Assembly (NCBI RefSeq): GCF_000003815.2
Contig: NC_049985.1
Span: 14,961,823 to 14,987,496, forward strand
Reading direction: 5' to 3'
Source: Branchiostoma floridae
Lineage: Eukaryota; Chordata; Leptocardii; Amphioxiformes; Branchiostomatidae
Length of the DNA stretch: 25,674 nucleotides
Each line of letters begins with the position of its first letter. Positions within the stretch are counted from its first letter, which is position 1. Below are positions 1 to 15,285 of this stretch, in pieces. Position numbers and translations under genes: made by a program. Below the pieces are notes generated by a model that did not search any database, was not told the DNA's origin, and saw nothing but the letters and a program-made list of their open reading frames with translations.

Positions 1-691
1 TTCAGGACAATTTGTACATGGTAAAGGTAAAGGTTATTGACCCTAGCACTATCTCAGTAAGGGCTTCAATGGTCACTGGAAGTCGGTATCTACCCCCGTA
101 CCCTGTTGAGTAAATGTTTCTATACTTTCGTATGAATGTATAGAAGAGTATTACATTTTCCTATACTTTTAAAAAGTAGTTATCATATAACCTCAACAAG
201 GTTACGTTTGCCCAATTGTCTAAGTTTATAACAGTCATCAAATGCATTTTATGTAACGTTATACAATGTATGTTTTATATGATTGCATAGTGGCTGTCCA
301 TGTACCATCCTGTTTTGTTTTTACAATTTTGTTTTTACAATAAAAAAAACATGAAGGTTGTGTTTTCGGTTTTGCCATGGAGTAGTGGCCGTGGAATAAT
401 TCAAGAACTTGATTTAAGAACTTGATTCTATTTGAAATTTTAAATCAGGGCCCCGTTTGCATAATCGATTAGAAAATACCAGAATATGCTAAGATAGTGA
501 TTTCAGACTTTCAATAACTTGTGTTATTTGGGTAAATAAAATTATCAACTGATATAACTTATGCTAAATGAGGACCTTGTTTACATAGCCAATTGCAATG
601 AGAAACCGCTTTTTTTCGTCAAAGGTTAAGAACATTTGGCGAAGGCACAGAGTCGTTGAACTCTAATTTTTTTCTATTGCACCATTTCTAG
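1..691. other. Non-coding stretch, probably intron of the lectin/kringle gene
   Basis: No exon-like open frame with splice sites was found here. The stretch is AT-rich and ends in a pyrimidine-rich acceptor (tttttctattgcaccatttctag, cut after 691), so it is probably the intron before the last lectin-domain exon. The segment at about 448-600 has AT-rich phrases (gtttgcataatcgattag; gctaaatgaggacc) resembling the interspersed repeats near 11.2 and 13.5 kb. That similarity was judged by eye. Confidence 0.4.
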
Positions 692-5158
<4,467 letters not shown>

Positions 5159-5159
5159 T

Positions 5160-5692
5160 NNNNNNNNNNNNNNNNNNNNNNNNNNNNNNNNNNNNNNNNN
5201 NNNNNNNNNNNNNNNNNNNNNNNNNNNNNNNNNNNNNNNNNNNNNNNNNNNNNNNNNNNNNNNNNNNNNNNNNNNNNNNNNNNNNNNNNNNNNNNNNNNN
5301 NNNNNNNNNNNNNNNNNNNNNNNNNNNNNNNNNNNNNNNNNNNNNNNNNNNNNNNNNNNNNNNNNNNNNNNNNNNNNNNNNNNNNNNNNNNNNNNNNNNN
5401 NNNNNNNNNNNNNNNNNNNNNNNNNNNNNNNNNNNNNNNNNNNNNNNNNNNNNNNNNNNNNNNNNNNNNNNNNNNNNNNNNNNNNNNNNNNNNNNNNNNN
5501 NNNNNNNNNNNNNNNNNNNNNNNNNNNNNNNNNNNNNNNNNNNNNNNNNNNNNNNNNNNNNNNNNNNNNNNNNNNNNNNNNNNNNNNNNNNNNNNNNNNN
5601 NNNNNNNNNNNNNNNNNNNNNNNNNNNNNNNNNNNNNNNNNNNNNNNNNNNNNNNNNNNNNNNNNNNNNNNNNNNNNNNNNNNNNNNNNNNN
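5160..5692. other. Assembly gap (533 N)
   Basis: A run of 533 N immediately after the likely stop codon of the kringle gene. The 3' UTR or a further tail exon may be hidden here. Confidence 0.99.
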
Positions 5693-8339
5693 TCGATATC
5701 TGTCTATGATATGGCAATTGGGTGATCAAAGCACTAGTACTGCATGATCACGGCATCAATTAAGTAGTGTGTGTGAAGTTCAAAGGAAGACGCGCGAAGT
5801 GTTGATTATCGTTGATGATGATTACTTAAAAGAGTAACTTGTAGAAAAAGGAAAACGAGTTTGCATAGAGATATAAGAAATACGTATTCCACTTTACTGC
5901 CAGAATTGGGTTACTTTTGAAATAACGAAATTGTACTACTTTAACGTCTATTCCTTAAAGGCTTTTTACATGACTCGTTTTACCTTACTATTCAAAATTA
6001 TAGAATCTTCTAGTATTTTCTTTAGCAGCCATAACTAAGTATACCATCAACAATACACTTCTTATCTTCGGAAACACACATTTCTACAGGATTTTAGAAT
6101 TTTGTGGATTACTCTCAATTACAACTATACAGTGATAAATTTTACTTTTCATAACTGCTGGCAACACCTGAAATTTTATATATTTGGTGTAATTTTGCTT
6201 CGTGCATTACATTACTGCAGTGCGAAGTGTGCTTGCATGCGTTTCCTGAATCAATGCCAATAGCATCATACAGATTAAACTTTGTAAATCATAGTGATTA
6301 TCATACAAAGTGTTACATCAAGTTGTGTAATTGAGTGCAGATATGGTTTCAGATTCGAGGAGCTTTTAAACAGTATTCTGTCTGACACACCCGGCAGTGA
6401 CATGGATGTTTTTGATGCCAAACATTGTCCTGTTTTCTGACGTATGGATTTGACTGTAGCCAGTGGCCTTTGTTCTAAATACATCATGATATACATAGTA
6501 TAGCTTGATTTGTTTCTTGTCTTGTATAATTCTTTCAATGTACTAAGTATTCTTTCCATGAAGTTCTTTGGTTCTTACTTACTAATAGGCTTTATATTTC
6601 GTGTATTTTGAGGATGTTCTAGTACAAGACTGGCCACATTGACTTAGATAGCCACTTCGAAAAATGGATGATCCATCTCTCCCCCTAAATTTTGTGAAAT
6701 GGTAGACCCTCCATTCCAAGAATCTTGACATAAAACGAATGCTCAATCTCTCATGAACCTGTAAATACTGTACTCTAGCTATAGGATCTGTCAAGTCCTG
6801 CTTAGATATTTTCTTTCGATCTGTATACCTCTTCAGTGAGCTAAACTGGATCGACATCTTTTTATTCATATAATACTTAAAATCCAGGACAATACAATCG
6901 TCTATATGGACTCACACATGCAGAGATACCACAAAAAATGACATGCATAAATTCTGTTCCCCACACACGGCAATCCCTGGACCAATCTGAAAACTTCGAA
7001 ATAAAAGAGTTTTCGTTCGATTGGTCTGAGGTTGGGGTGTCGAGGACCTTGTGTCTTAAAAAGAGAACAAGGACGACAGGTTACATATAGTTTTGCCTTT
7101 TATGTATCGATGTCTCTTATGTGACTTCACGAGTTCTTGCATGTGTCTAAGAAACCAGAATTCATAGCCTGGATATCAGACATTTTTCAGGCCCTACACA
7201 GGCAGGCAACTCCTCGGGTCTAGGGCCAAGATGCATGCACCCCCCCCCCCCGAACAAATTCTGCAACAGCTATACCCCTCCCCAAATTAGACCCTAATAA
7301 ACGTTATAATTAGATATTATTGAGATTGAGCCAGGTTCTTGGTACCTAGGGTATGGAATTCAGTACGGACGGCAAAAAAGTCGGGATTTTTCGGTGTGGA
7401 AGCATTGGTTAAGAGATGTCCTGTTAATTGTCGTATTCGGCCTCATCATCATTCGACCTGCTTTCCTTTTAACAATCAAAAGCGCGGAAGCCTTTCCTGA
7501 AATATCTTCCCAGTCAGCTTCGTCAGCTTCTTTTGCCACTAGTGTCCATCCAGATAACAAGTTGTGAGGCAACCACAACAATGGCTACAACTTCAGCCAA
7601 TCCTACTATCGAAAAGGATAAAAGCCAACTGCGGACCTCTGAGAATGGTAATTTTATCTCAGAGTCTGTTGGTTAATATGGAAATACACTTCCCCCACCT
7701 TGGTAAAAAGTATTAACCCAGAAACATTCAAAACCAATAAGAGTTCTACAGAATGACTGTTAACAAGACAGAGAGGGTCGCGAAAGATCAGCGTTCCTCA
7801 TTCCCATAATGATTGTTATATATTTGAAAGTGCACTAAATTTTACGCAAATTTTCTGATTCTATACAGTACTGTTAATTCTACTGAACCACTTGATGCTT
7901 TTTATTAGAACTTTCTTCATAAATGTTAGTATTACATTTTACAGACAGTAGAAGGGATTCAAAGTCCTGAGTCCATGACCCAGATGCAGGGTCGCTAACC
8001 ACAGGACAACAGACGGTGCACAAATATATCTTCACTAGTGTCTGGTCTGTAAATGAATATGCATCCTGATCTGCTAGCACCACGTAATTATCCCCACAGA
8101 TGACATGAATAAATGCAAATCCCAAGACTTTGCAGACAGAAGGAGTTCGATTCCAATATAGCATCAACTCCTCACTAGGTACAGGTGGCAATGCATCCCT
8201 AAAGTGCTTGGACTAACCGTCGGAAGTAAGAACTTACAAAAACACTGACATTGAGATCAGCAGACGCGCACAATTGAGACATCTTTGTACAAACATAATT
8301 TATAAAACTAGCAAAAGTTAGTCTATCAGGACATGGGAG
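5693..8339. other. Intergenic or UTR sequence without a supported gene
   Basis: AT-rich DNA. Open frames of 60-100 codons occur on the minus strand (around 6275-6869, 7360-7581 and 7880-8191), but none shows a recognisable domain, paired splice sites or a conserved signature. A 12-base C run lies at 7240-7251. Part of the first kilobase may be 3' UTR of the upstream gene. Confidence 0.5.
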
Positions 8340-8590
8340 CGGGGTGGGGGTAGTATTCACTGCCATCTGGGGCACGGTGATTGAATGTGGAGAATAATCA
8401 TTTCACTCCAACACCATTTGCCTTCCCAACCGAAGTCAAGTACCCTTTATACACCTTGGTGGAATGAGAAAAGTCATGATAAGTGGCTTTTCCAAGGGTA
8501 CAACATCGGTGGCATATTTCCGTGATGACTGCCTCGGATTCGAACCCAGGACCCCTGGACACTCAATCAGGTACTGCAACACGACGCCAA
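8340..8590 (-). mobile_element. tRNA-derived SINE, minus strand
   Basis: On the minus strand the sequence starts near 8590 (tggcgtcgtgttgcagtacc) and has a perfect pol III B box, GGTTCGAATCC (plus-strand ggattcgaacc at 8536-8546), preceded by gggtcct. The A-box region is degenerate. The tRNA-unrelated body follows: cttggaaaagccactt, ctcattccaccaaggtgtat, aaagggtacttgacttcggt, tgggaaggc. This body resembles SINEs common in lancelets and other deuterostomes (recalled from general knowledge, not searched). The 3' end near 8340 is approximate. It is not a functional tRNA. Confidence 0.7.
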
Positions 8591-8723
8591 AAGTTTATAA
8601 GTATTTCTGTGTTACAGACCCTATTACCATGTCATCGAGTCGAATGTAGACATTTTGTTTTGCCCAAGCGTTTCCACTGATGTCGATGCATGGTGTATAC
8701 TGTAGACATATGGCGAAACAGAA

Positions 8724-8892
8724 GGTACTGGTCACGAGAGTGCTACCACCCCCCTTGGATAGGAGGATGCCTACTTATCTGGACACATATCTGTAATGTA
8801 TGCTGCAGGCATGTTGTATAACAGACGGATCTGGTCACGTATCCAATCAGAAAGAAGGATAGAAGGATGCCTACAAAACTGGACACACGCGC
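8724..8892. repeat. Diverged tandem duplication, about 100 bp period
   Basis: ctggtcacg occurs at 8728 and 8831, and aggatgcctac followed by ctggacaca occurs at 8764 and 8864. These mark two diverged copies of a roughly 100-bp unit about 230-400 bp upstream of the LRR gene start. Confidence 0.45.
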
Positions 8893-9124
8893 GTTTTGCT
8901 AGCTCTGTCCATATTAGTCTGTGGAAGGGAGACAATTTCCTCAGGCACTGGCGCAGGATGAGGCATGTTATATATCAGATAGTGCTTTTCTCTCCGTCTA
9001 TTTGTCTGTTATTTTTCCTGTCGTAGCTTGGTAAACCAAACGGTCGATGCGGCCTATTTCAGTGTCGAAAACAACCGCGTGTTTCCCTTGCTAACCGACA
9101 GGCACAGAAAACAGACTTTTAGAT

Positions 9125-10513
9125 ATGAACGTAAGTGGACTGCTGTCGGTTTTAACGTTGGTATCTTTGTTGGCGGCTTGTTCCTGTCTGCCTGCTGAGT
9201 GTACGATTCACCGGCCACTGGCTGGAACGTCAAAGGTAGATTGTAACTATCTCAACCTCCTCGCGATTCCTGATGGCATACCGTCTAACGCAGGACAATT
9301 TACTGCCAGGTTCAATAACATCAGAAACGTAACCTACCTACCTCCTCTACCACGACTGCGTTGGCTGGACCTCGGTACGAACTCCATCGAATCGTTTTCC
9401 TGGATGTCTTTGCGTGCTCTGCCAGTTTTAAATTTTTTATTTCTGAACAGAAACCACCTGCGATACGTCCAGCTGGACAAGGTCATTGAGCATCTATCGA
9501 AGCTGAAAACCGTTGACATAAGTTTTAACAAACTCGTGTCGCTCTCTCAGTATGAACTGGGATGGCCACAGGTGACCACGGCGCATGTTGAGGGAAACCC
9601 ATTTCACTGTGACTGCGACTTGTCCTGGCTGACTGACAGTATGGCGTGTTTACAGGCCTGTAAGGGAAGGGGCAAGATGTCTTGTTGTCTGTCGTGTTCG
9701 GCATGCTTTCTTTTTGACAACCTGGGCAAACGTGCAGTCTGTCAAAGTCCGCCGCGACTGAACGGACTGTCTTTAACAGATGTGTCTACCCATCTGACGG
9801 GATGTGGAGCAGACCAGCCGACCACAACAACAACTACTACTGCCTCGTCCGTCATGAAGGACACTGAAGAAGCAAAAACCTCTAAACTGCAGACCTCCGA
9901 AAAGGACAGAGTCTTTGAACATTGGCCTTATTACAACACCACACGAACCTTGAACACCACTGAGACAATATACAGCTTGGCGACGGCACAAACAAAAGCT
10001 AGACAGACCCCTCGTAGTCAAACGGACTTTAAAAACACACCTGAGGACCAAGAAATTCCAATTGTCTACATCTCCATCGTTGTTTTAGAAAGCGCGCTGT
10101 CGTCGATGTTTATCGCCTGCTTCGTTCGGCTACTTCTGATGAGGTATAGAATGGGCCGCAATCGCCGTGAAGAAGTCAACAGGGACCACCCCATCCCTTT
10201 ACACCAGATCTCTCAACCTCCAGTGGCGAACTTTGCTTGCAGCACCACTTCTGCGGAGGAGATCGAACAAGAGTATTCAGAGGCTCAAAATGATGATCAG
10301 CCCTGCGAGGTATCTGGATACAGAAGGCCAGATGCCACAGCTGAAGCACGTGGCCCGTACCTTACACCACCCAATATAAACTCTCAGCACTGCGAGGGAT
10401 CTGGATACAGAAGGCCAGATGCACCAACTGCAGCATGTGGTCTGTACCTTGCACCCACTGATGTAAACTTAGAAAACAACAGCGCTTATACAGCTGAAGG
10501 TTTGAATGAGTGA
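9125..10513 (+). CDS. Single-exon leucine-rich-repeat receptor with four cytoplasmic YxxP motifs
   Basis: The protein is 462 aa. Residues 1-21 form a signal peptide (MNVSGLLSVLTLVSLLAACS). Cysteines near 21, 26 and 40 fit an N-terminal LRR cap. About four LRRs follow (LRWLDLGTNSI, LNFLFLNRNHL, LKTVDISFNKL). An LRRCT cap starts at NPFHCDCDLSWL (about 158) and ends at Cys227, with about six more cysteines than usual. Next come a Thr run (TTTTTTT), a stalk with NTT sequons, a membrane helix at about 313-339 (IVYISIVVLESALSSMFIAC), a basic stop-transfer (RYRMGRNRR), and a 120-residue tail with two 29-aa repeats. The tail tyrosines 399, 412, 428 and 441 all sit in YxxP, the preferred context of Crk-type SH2 domains. 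The start is the first ATG, with a purine at -3 and a clean signal peptide. Role inferred: cell-surface recognition or adhesion receptor with tyrosine signalling. There is no TIR or kinase domain. The exact orthologue is unknown. Confidence 0.88.
   Translation: MNVSGLLSVLTLVSLLAACSCLPAECTIHRPLAGTSKVDCNYLNLLAIPDGIPSNAGQFTARFNNIRNVTYLPPLPRLRWLDLGTNSIESFSWMSLRALPVLNFLFLNRNHLRYVQLDKVIEHLSKLKTVDISFNKLVSLSQYELGWPQVTTAHVEGNPFHCDCDLSWLTDSMACLQACKGRGKMSCCLSCSACFLFDNLGKRAVCQSPPRLNGLSLTDVSTHLTGCGADQPTTTTTTTASSVMKDTEEAKTSKLQTSEKDRVFEHWPYYNTTRTLNTTETIYSLATAQTKARQTPRSQTDFKNTPEDQEIPIVYISIVVLESALSSMFIACFVRLLLMRYRMGRNRREEVNRDHPIPLHQISQPPVANFACSTTSAEEIEQEYSEAQNDDQPCEVSGYRRPDATAEARGPYLTPPNINSQHCEGSGYRRPDAPTAACGLYLAPTDVNLENNSAYTAEGLNE
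10303..10476 (+). repeat. Two 87-nt in-frame repeats in the LRR receptor tail
   Basis: ctgcgagg(t/g)atctggatac starts at 10303 and again at 10390, 87 nt apart. Each copy encodes CE-x-SGYRRPDA then PYLTPP or LYLAPT. The two copies differ at scattered sites, so the duplication is not recent. Confidence 0.85.
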
Positions 10514-10601
10514 AACCTATTATAAGGTTCAGTAGAGTGAGGTACATTATGTTAAATCAAGATTTATGTTCATACAATATGATCCTACATCTTTCCAAAT
10601 A

Positions 10602-10688
10602 GCAATTACTCAAGCAACTGCTGGATAAGATTGGGGAAACGTTCAGAAGTCTGAGATAGTATCCACTGTCCTTCGTCAGTGACACTAA
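10602..10688. mobile_element. Fragment related to the 892-1068 MITE-like family
   Basis: caattactcaagcaactg, then ggggaaacgttcaga, tagtatccactgtcc and tcgtcagtgacacta align in order with bases 902-980 of the first element. It lies between the stop codon and the poly(A) signal of the LRR gene, so it is probably part of the 3' UTR. Confidence 0.6.
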
Positions 10689-10895
10689 GATCTTGTTCAA
10701 CGGCAGCAGGTATTCGAACTATGATTTGATGTGAGAAGACGGTGAAGACAAGGTTTACTTTGTCCAACAGGAAACAAAAGGTCAAGACAAGATTTATGCA
10801 TATGAGTCCCCAAGTATTCTTTAAATCTAATATTATAATTAGATCATATTAATCTCAGCCTACGGCTGAATACAATGCTTTTGAGAACGGGTGAT

Positions 10896-10901
10896 AATAA
10901 A
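10896..10901 (+). promoter_or_regulatory. Candidate poly(A) signal AATAAA of the LRR gene
   Basis: AATAAA lies 383 bp after the LRR stop codon and is followed by the T/GT-rich stretch cttcttgtcatgtgttg, a plausible cleavage context. Confidence 0.5.
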
Positions 10902-10990
10902 GCTCTTCTTGTCATGTGTTGTTAATTATCTATTTCTTATAGTGCTTATAGTATGCATAGAATACTTACAACTAGAGTTCGGCGACCTCA

Positions 10991-11966
10991 TACCTCCATG
11001 AAAATTTAGAGCTTTCCTAAATTTAATGAAATTGACTAACACATAGACATAATTTATGCATGGTGTTGTTCATCATTGACTAACGTACACATGTCACAAT
11101 CATAAAATTCCCATTATTAATCATAAAGCGGTTTTGCAATTTTTACATAAATTATGCAAATAAGCTCCTCATTACCATATTTGGTATCTGCTTATACTCC
11201 ACCTATCATAATTAACATGTGTTACATTTATTGAAGTCCAGTTATTGAAAACAATGGAATTATACAATTTCCTCATTAATTATGCAAATTAAGTCCTCAT
11301 TTGCATAACATGTATATCATTATGAACATCTTTGTCTAAGGTACCCGCATGCCTAATATGATGCCAATCTGTCAATCCTTTCTGCAGTTATCCGCTTTGG
11401 AGTGTCTTGACAAAAACGCCCCTGCAGTTCCACAATTAAATGTTAGAGGGCTGAAACTTGCTCCACTCGGTCATGGCACTAAAAGCTATCTACCACCTAA
11501 ATGTCAAGACCATAGCATGTCTGGAACAAGAGATACTTTGAAAAAACTGCTATGATATAATATTCTCATTAATTATGCAAGTGTACTCCAATTTTGCATA
11601 ATTAGTATCTTATCTTGTACAACATTGTCTAAGGTACCTACATACCAAAAATCATGAAAATTCATTGTTCCCTTCTTGAGTTATCGTCTTCAGAAGTTTT
11701 TGACAAAAATGCCCCTGCTATCCCAAAATTAGACGCTAGGGGGACCAAACTTATGTCATTTCTTCCTGAGCACAAGAGCTATCTAATACTCAAAAATCGT
11801 GGCCATAGCTTGTTCAGAACACCGAGATAGCAAAACCGGAAGTTGCGCTGCAGTACCAAGGGGAGCCGCTAGGGGGCCCAAAATCTAATCATTTCCAGCT
11901 TTCATCACACACTACCAACACACCAAGTATGAAACCAATCCACCCAGCCGTTCTTGAGTTATTTTG

Positions 11967-12012
<46 letters not shown>

Positions 12013-12055
12013 AACGCGGGGTAAAATATAACCTCCATGACATTTCATGGAGGTA
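10991..12055. mobile_element. AT-rich non-autonomous element with CCTCCATGAAA ends
   Basis: tacctccatgaaa at 10991-11003 is the exact reverse complement of tttcatggaggta at 12043-12055. The ends are flanked by TA, so a TA duplication is possible. The right end also forms a hairpin (acctccatga...tttcatggaggt). Inside are diverged repeat blocks about 295 bp apart: attatgcaa, gtctaaggtacc, gagttatc and gcccctgc recur in the same order from 11274 and from 11569. There is no transposase frame. A second diverged copy of its body lies at about 13310-14050. Confidence 0.6.
11969..12013. repeat. (CA)n microsatellite
   Basis: A nearly pure CA tract with two interruptions, inside the right part of the AT-rich element. 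Confidence 0.95.
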
Positions 12056-12329
12056 ATAAAAGCAGTGTCTGTACGTACATACGTACAGTGAACACATGGT
12101 TAGGGTCTGTATGGGTTTAGTGGGGGTCATATTGTTTCACAAACACAGCTTGCGTAATTTAATTCAATTTAATGGTGTACAGATTGTATATATTATCATA
12201 TGTATATGATGTAAATTTGTAACCGTTTTTCTTACACAATGTAAGTTAATGCTAGTGATTTTATGATTCCATGTTTATTGCAGCAAATTGCATTTGTAAT
12301 ATGTAACATTACATGTTTGTACTATTCTC

Positions 12330-12409
12330 TCCTAGGGTTAGCCCTTAGCAATAGCCTATGGCTAGTTGGGCAGCCCTGGCAGCTGAACTAATGAATAAAT
12401 AAATAAATG
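12330..12409 (+). mobile_element. 3' tail of a truncated non-LTR retrotransposon
   Basis: The stem-forming stretch gggttagcccttagcaatag through ggctagttgggcagccctgg is followed by agctgaac and a short AAAT/AATA microsatellite (taaataaataaatg). A microsatellite directly after a conserved 3' end is characteristic of CR1/L2-type LINEs. I recall this phrase as common in lancelet genomes, but family assignment needs a search. No coding part remains. Confidence 0.5.
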
Positions 12410-13309
12410 AAAAATGAAATTTCATTCAAGCGGTATCCTGCAGGATTTGTGCTGATTATGCATTCATTGATACATTATCTGTTGGAACATAAAAGCCCTT
12501 CTATAGTTTAGTTCTCTTAAGCAACAACAATGAGATAATGCTTTCCCTTTTCGTAAAGTATGGTTATTGAATAGATGAACCAAATAAAGAAGATGACAGA
12601 CGGTCACTGAAACGTTACTCCTCGGTAAATGTTACTCATTGGTTTTCAAGAAATCCTTCCCGCGCCTTATGGTGCATGGGGCGGCGCCCACCTCTGTTTA
12701 CGTAACCCTGGGCCACACAGCTTTGTGAAATCACTACAGCAGGGGGCTATTCCACTGGTAATGAAGAACCTTTTAATTCAATATCTCGGTAGTAAATGCA
12801 ACAAGGTGACTTAGTGTAACGTTTAATTGGCACATCTGAAAAGATCATCTCATGAAGGTAATCGGATAACAGTCAAAAGGGCAGCCGAAGTAACTTTGCG
12901 ATTATCTAATTGTGTGATTTGTATATCTTCGCTAAAGATATATTTTTCCAAGTTTGCCTCTGACTTATTTTGACAAGATTGCTGTAGTTTTAAAATATGG
13001 GTTCCTTTTCCGTAGCCACGAACATTCTTAACTAGTACGTGATGGCAAAATATATGTGTATTGAGCAATTAGTAGAATTAATCTGCATTACTGCTTTGCA
13101 AGAAATGTTCATTTAATAGCCCCATTATTGACGTGTCATGATGTATTTACATCATATCGTACTATTTGATGGTTGACGTAATTTCTTGTATAGGACTTGA
13201 TTGATTGATTGATTGTCAGTCCATGGGAAAACAATGCAGAAGCAAATACAAACTAAATCCATTCAATAGCCAATGGTGACGTGATATGTTGTACTTGTAC
13301 TTTGTAGAT
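12410..13309. other. Intergenic sequence without a supported gene
   Basis: Mostly AT-rich. A GC-rich patch at 12655-12760 (gcatggggcggcgcccacct; gtaaccctgggccacacagc) looks like part of a dispersed repeat but has no clear borders. A short (TTGA)n run lies at about 13197-13216. Frames at 12629-12814 (+) and 12850-13068 (-) show no domain. Confidence 0.45.
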
Positions 13310-14050
13310 GTTATGCAAATGACGTAAAATACACATTTACATACTTAATGTATGGTGATGTTCATCATTGACTAGCTTACATATCTCAAAAGTAAAGAAA
13401 ATCCTATCATGTATCATTAAGCGGCTTTTACCATTTTTGCCTAGATTATTTAAAGCAGTTCCTCATTTGAATACTAAGTGTCAGCTAAGTAATAGGTCAC
13501 CTATCATGCATTACATGTGCTGAATTTATTGAAGTCCAGTTATGGAAAACAATGGAATTATAAAATTTTCTAGTAAGTTATGCAAATAAAGTCCTCGTTT
13601 GCATAAAATTTGTATCATTAAGCTACCTGCATACCAAGAATGATGGAAATCGGTCGTTCCTTTCTTGAGTTATCCTTTTTGACTAAAACGCTCCTGCAGT
13701 TCCAAAATTACATGTTACGGGGCTCAAACCTGCCCAACCTTGTCCTGACGTCGAAAGCTAATCTGCTGCATATTTGTTAAGACCATATCGTGTTCGGGAC
13801 AAGAGATACATTGAAAATTATGCAAATGTCGTCCAATTTTGCCTGATTAGCATTTCAATTTGTACATAAAAAATCATGGAAATCCGTTATTCCTTTCTTG
13901 AGTTATCCTCTTCGGAATCGTTTTTTGATTATCCCTGCAATTCCAAACCTAGCCGCTAGAGGTCCAACACTTTATCCCGAGCACAAGAGCTATCTAACGC
14001 ACAAACATCGTGACATTCGTGACCATATCGTTTTACCAGTTGTGCCATCT
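13310..14050. mobile_element. Second diverged copy of the AT-rich element body
   Basis: This aligns by eye with 11040-11830 on the same strand. Shared phrases in the same order are gttcatcattgacta, tttattgaagtccagttat, gaaaacaatggaattata, aagtcctc.tttgcata, ctgcagttcca, gacaagagata and gagcacaagagctatcta. The CCTCCATGAAA ends were not found here, so it is truncated or older. Confidence 0.65.
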
Positions 14051-14532
14051 CGCGAACGTAGATTTATTTACAGTAATTCTGGCGAGGGGAATTTTGAAAT
14101 TCAGTCTTGATACCGTAAGAGCACTTATAAAATTTAGCTCTAACAGCTTGTTCGCAAGTGGGTTATTTTTATTAAATGTACACATAGACCTAGACTGTGA
14201 CTTTTTTTAAAATTAAGGGATTGTATCTTGTCACTACAGGATGGGCTTGAGATTACGGCATGGAATTCATCTTCAACAGCTTCATCATAAATGACGTATT
14301 TCTTATTCTGTGTTTAGTTCTTGCTAGGGGCTGATTTGGATAGGATTTTAAAACGTCAATGGACGTCTGATACTCCACCAAACAGAATCCTTTGTGGAAC
14401 AATGGACCATTGTTTTAGGTATCGCCCATTCAAAAGTTTTCACATATGATTAGGTCCAGGTTCTGGAGACGCCTTTTATATGTGTGTAACTTTTACGATA
14501 ACCGTTATTACTTGGCAGATGTTCCATGTAGC

Positions 14533-14945
14533 ACATCACGAAATCGCCGCAGAATGCAGTTACTCGCGCGGTGCCGTTGCGATACCCTCGCCGAAGCCGT
14601 GTCAGGCTTTTCGCCGTTACGGGCAAAATTCCATGTAAGACATCACGAAATGGCCGTAAAATGTAGCTAACCGCGCGGGTCGGTTGCAACACCAACGCCG
14701 ACGCCGTGTCAAGCATTTTGCCGTGACCGTGTCAGGATCGTGTATGACATCACGAATCGACGCAAAATGTATCTAGCCCCGCGGGCCCGTTGCAACACCT
14801 TCGCTGAAGCCATGTCAGGCATTTCGCCGTAACCGTGTTGGGATCGTGTGTGACATCACGAAATAAACATCTCCAAATCGCGGAAATGGACAGATGGCCG
14901 CGCTGTTCACTTGCAGCACTTTCGCCAAAGCCGTGTCAGCAGTGT
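14533..14945. repeat. GC-rich minisatellite, about 107 bp x 4
   Basis: acatcacga occurs at 14533, 14640, 14748 and 14853, giving steps of 107, 108 and 105 bp. Each unit also has a variant of cgcgcgg..cgttgcaacacc and gccgtgtcaggcatttcgcc. The array is much richer in CG dinucleotides than its AT-rich surroundings. Open frames on both strands here follow from the repeat and show no protein signature. Confidence 0.8.
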
Positions 14946-15048
14946 AATGTAGAAGAAGTAGGGTTGTAGAAATCCTACACAATCCTACAATTGGTGATGT
15001 ACGTATACATTTTTGTAGGCTGAGAGGGACATGCAGTACAAAACTTGA

Positions 15049-15285
15049 AGCTACAATTGCAGTCTTAAGTCATCACCCTACCAAGTGCCGCGACAGGCAT
15101 GGTTTCAAAAAGTAGCTAGCGGTTGCGCCTAAACAGAGCGCCTATACTCAAGAATAAGTCGAGAAGGATGTATCCGATTGATTTGCGGTTTGCACCCTTC
15201 GATTCCTTACTAAGCAAGCTTTCGAATGATACCACCAAGTTTGTTGGGCCAGAACTTCAACTCTAAGCTACAATTGCAGTCTTAA
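15049..15285. repeat. 217-bp duplicated flank containing a copy of the transposon's empty target site
   Basis: agctacaattgcagtcttaa begins at 15049 and again at 15266. The first copy continues uninterrupted into gtcatcaccctaccaagtgc at 15069-15088. The second is interrupted at TTAA by the 3,970-bp element, and gtcatcaccctaccaagtgc reappears beyond it at 19260-19279. Bases 15049-15088 therefore show what the target looked like before insertion. Confidence 0.75.

Noticed and set aside
6275-6869. Two adjacent minus-strand frames of about 95 codons
   Set aside because: AT-rich, low-information sequence without motif or splice support.
7360-7581. Minus-strand frame with ADWEDISGKASALLIVKRKAG
   Set aside because: It reads like a possible exon but has no recognised domain and no convincing pair of splice sites.
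8536-8590. tRNA gene on the minus strand
   Set aside because: The B box is perfect, but the A box is degenerate, no cloverleaf could be drawn, and the SINE body follows directly.
8464-8680. Two overlapping + strand frames of 61-65 codons
   Set aside because: They lie across or beside the minus-strand SINE and include its B-box region; no protein signature.
8964-8980. TATA-like box (gttatatatcag) upstream of the LRR gene
   Set aside because: AT-rich words are common here and no start-site evidence is available; it lies about 155 bp before the ATG.
9125-9140. Splice donor GTAAGT right after the LRR start codon (atgaacgtaagtgg)
   Set aside because: The frame continues straight into a good signal peptide and LRR cap, so the intronless reading is simpler.
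14446-14716. Overlapping frames on both strands (74 and 88 codons)
   Set aside because: They coincide with the 107-bp minisatellite and follow from its repetition.
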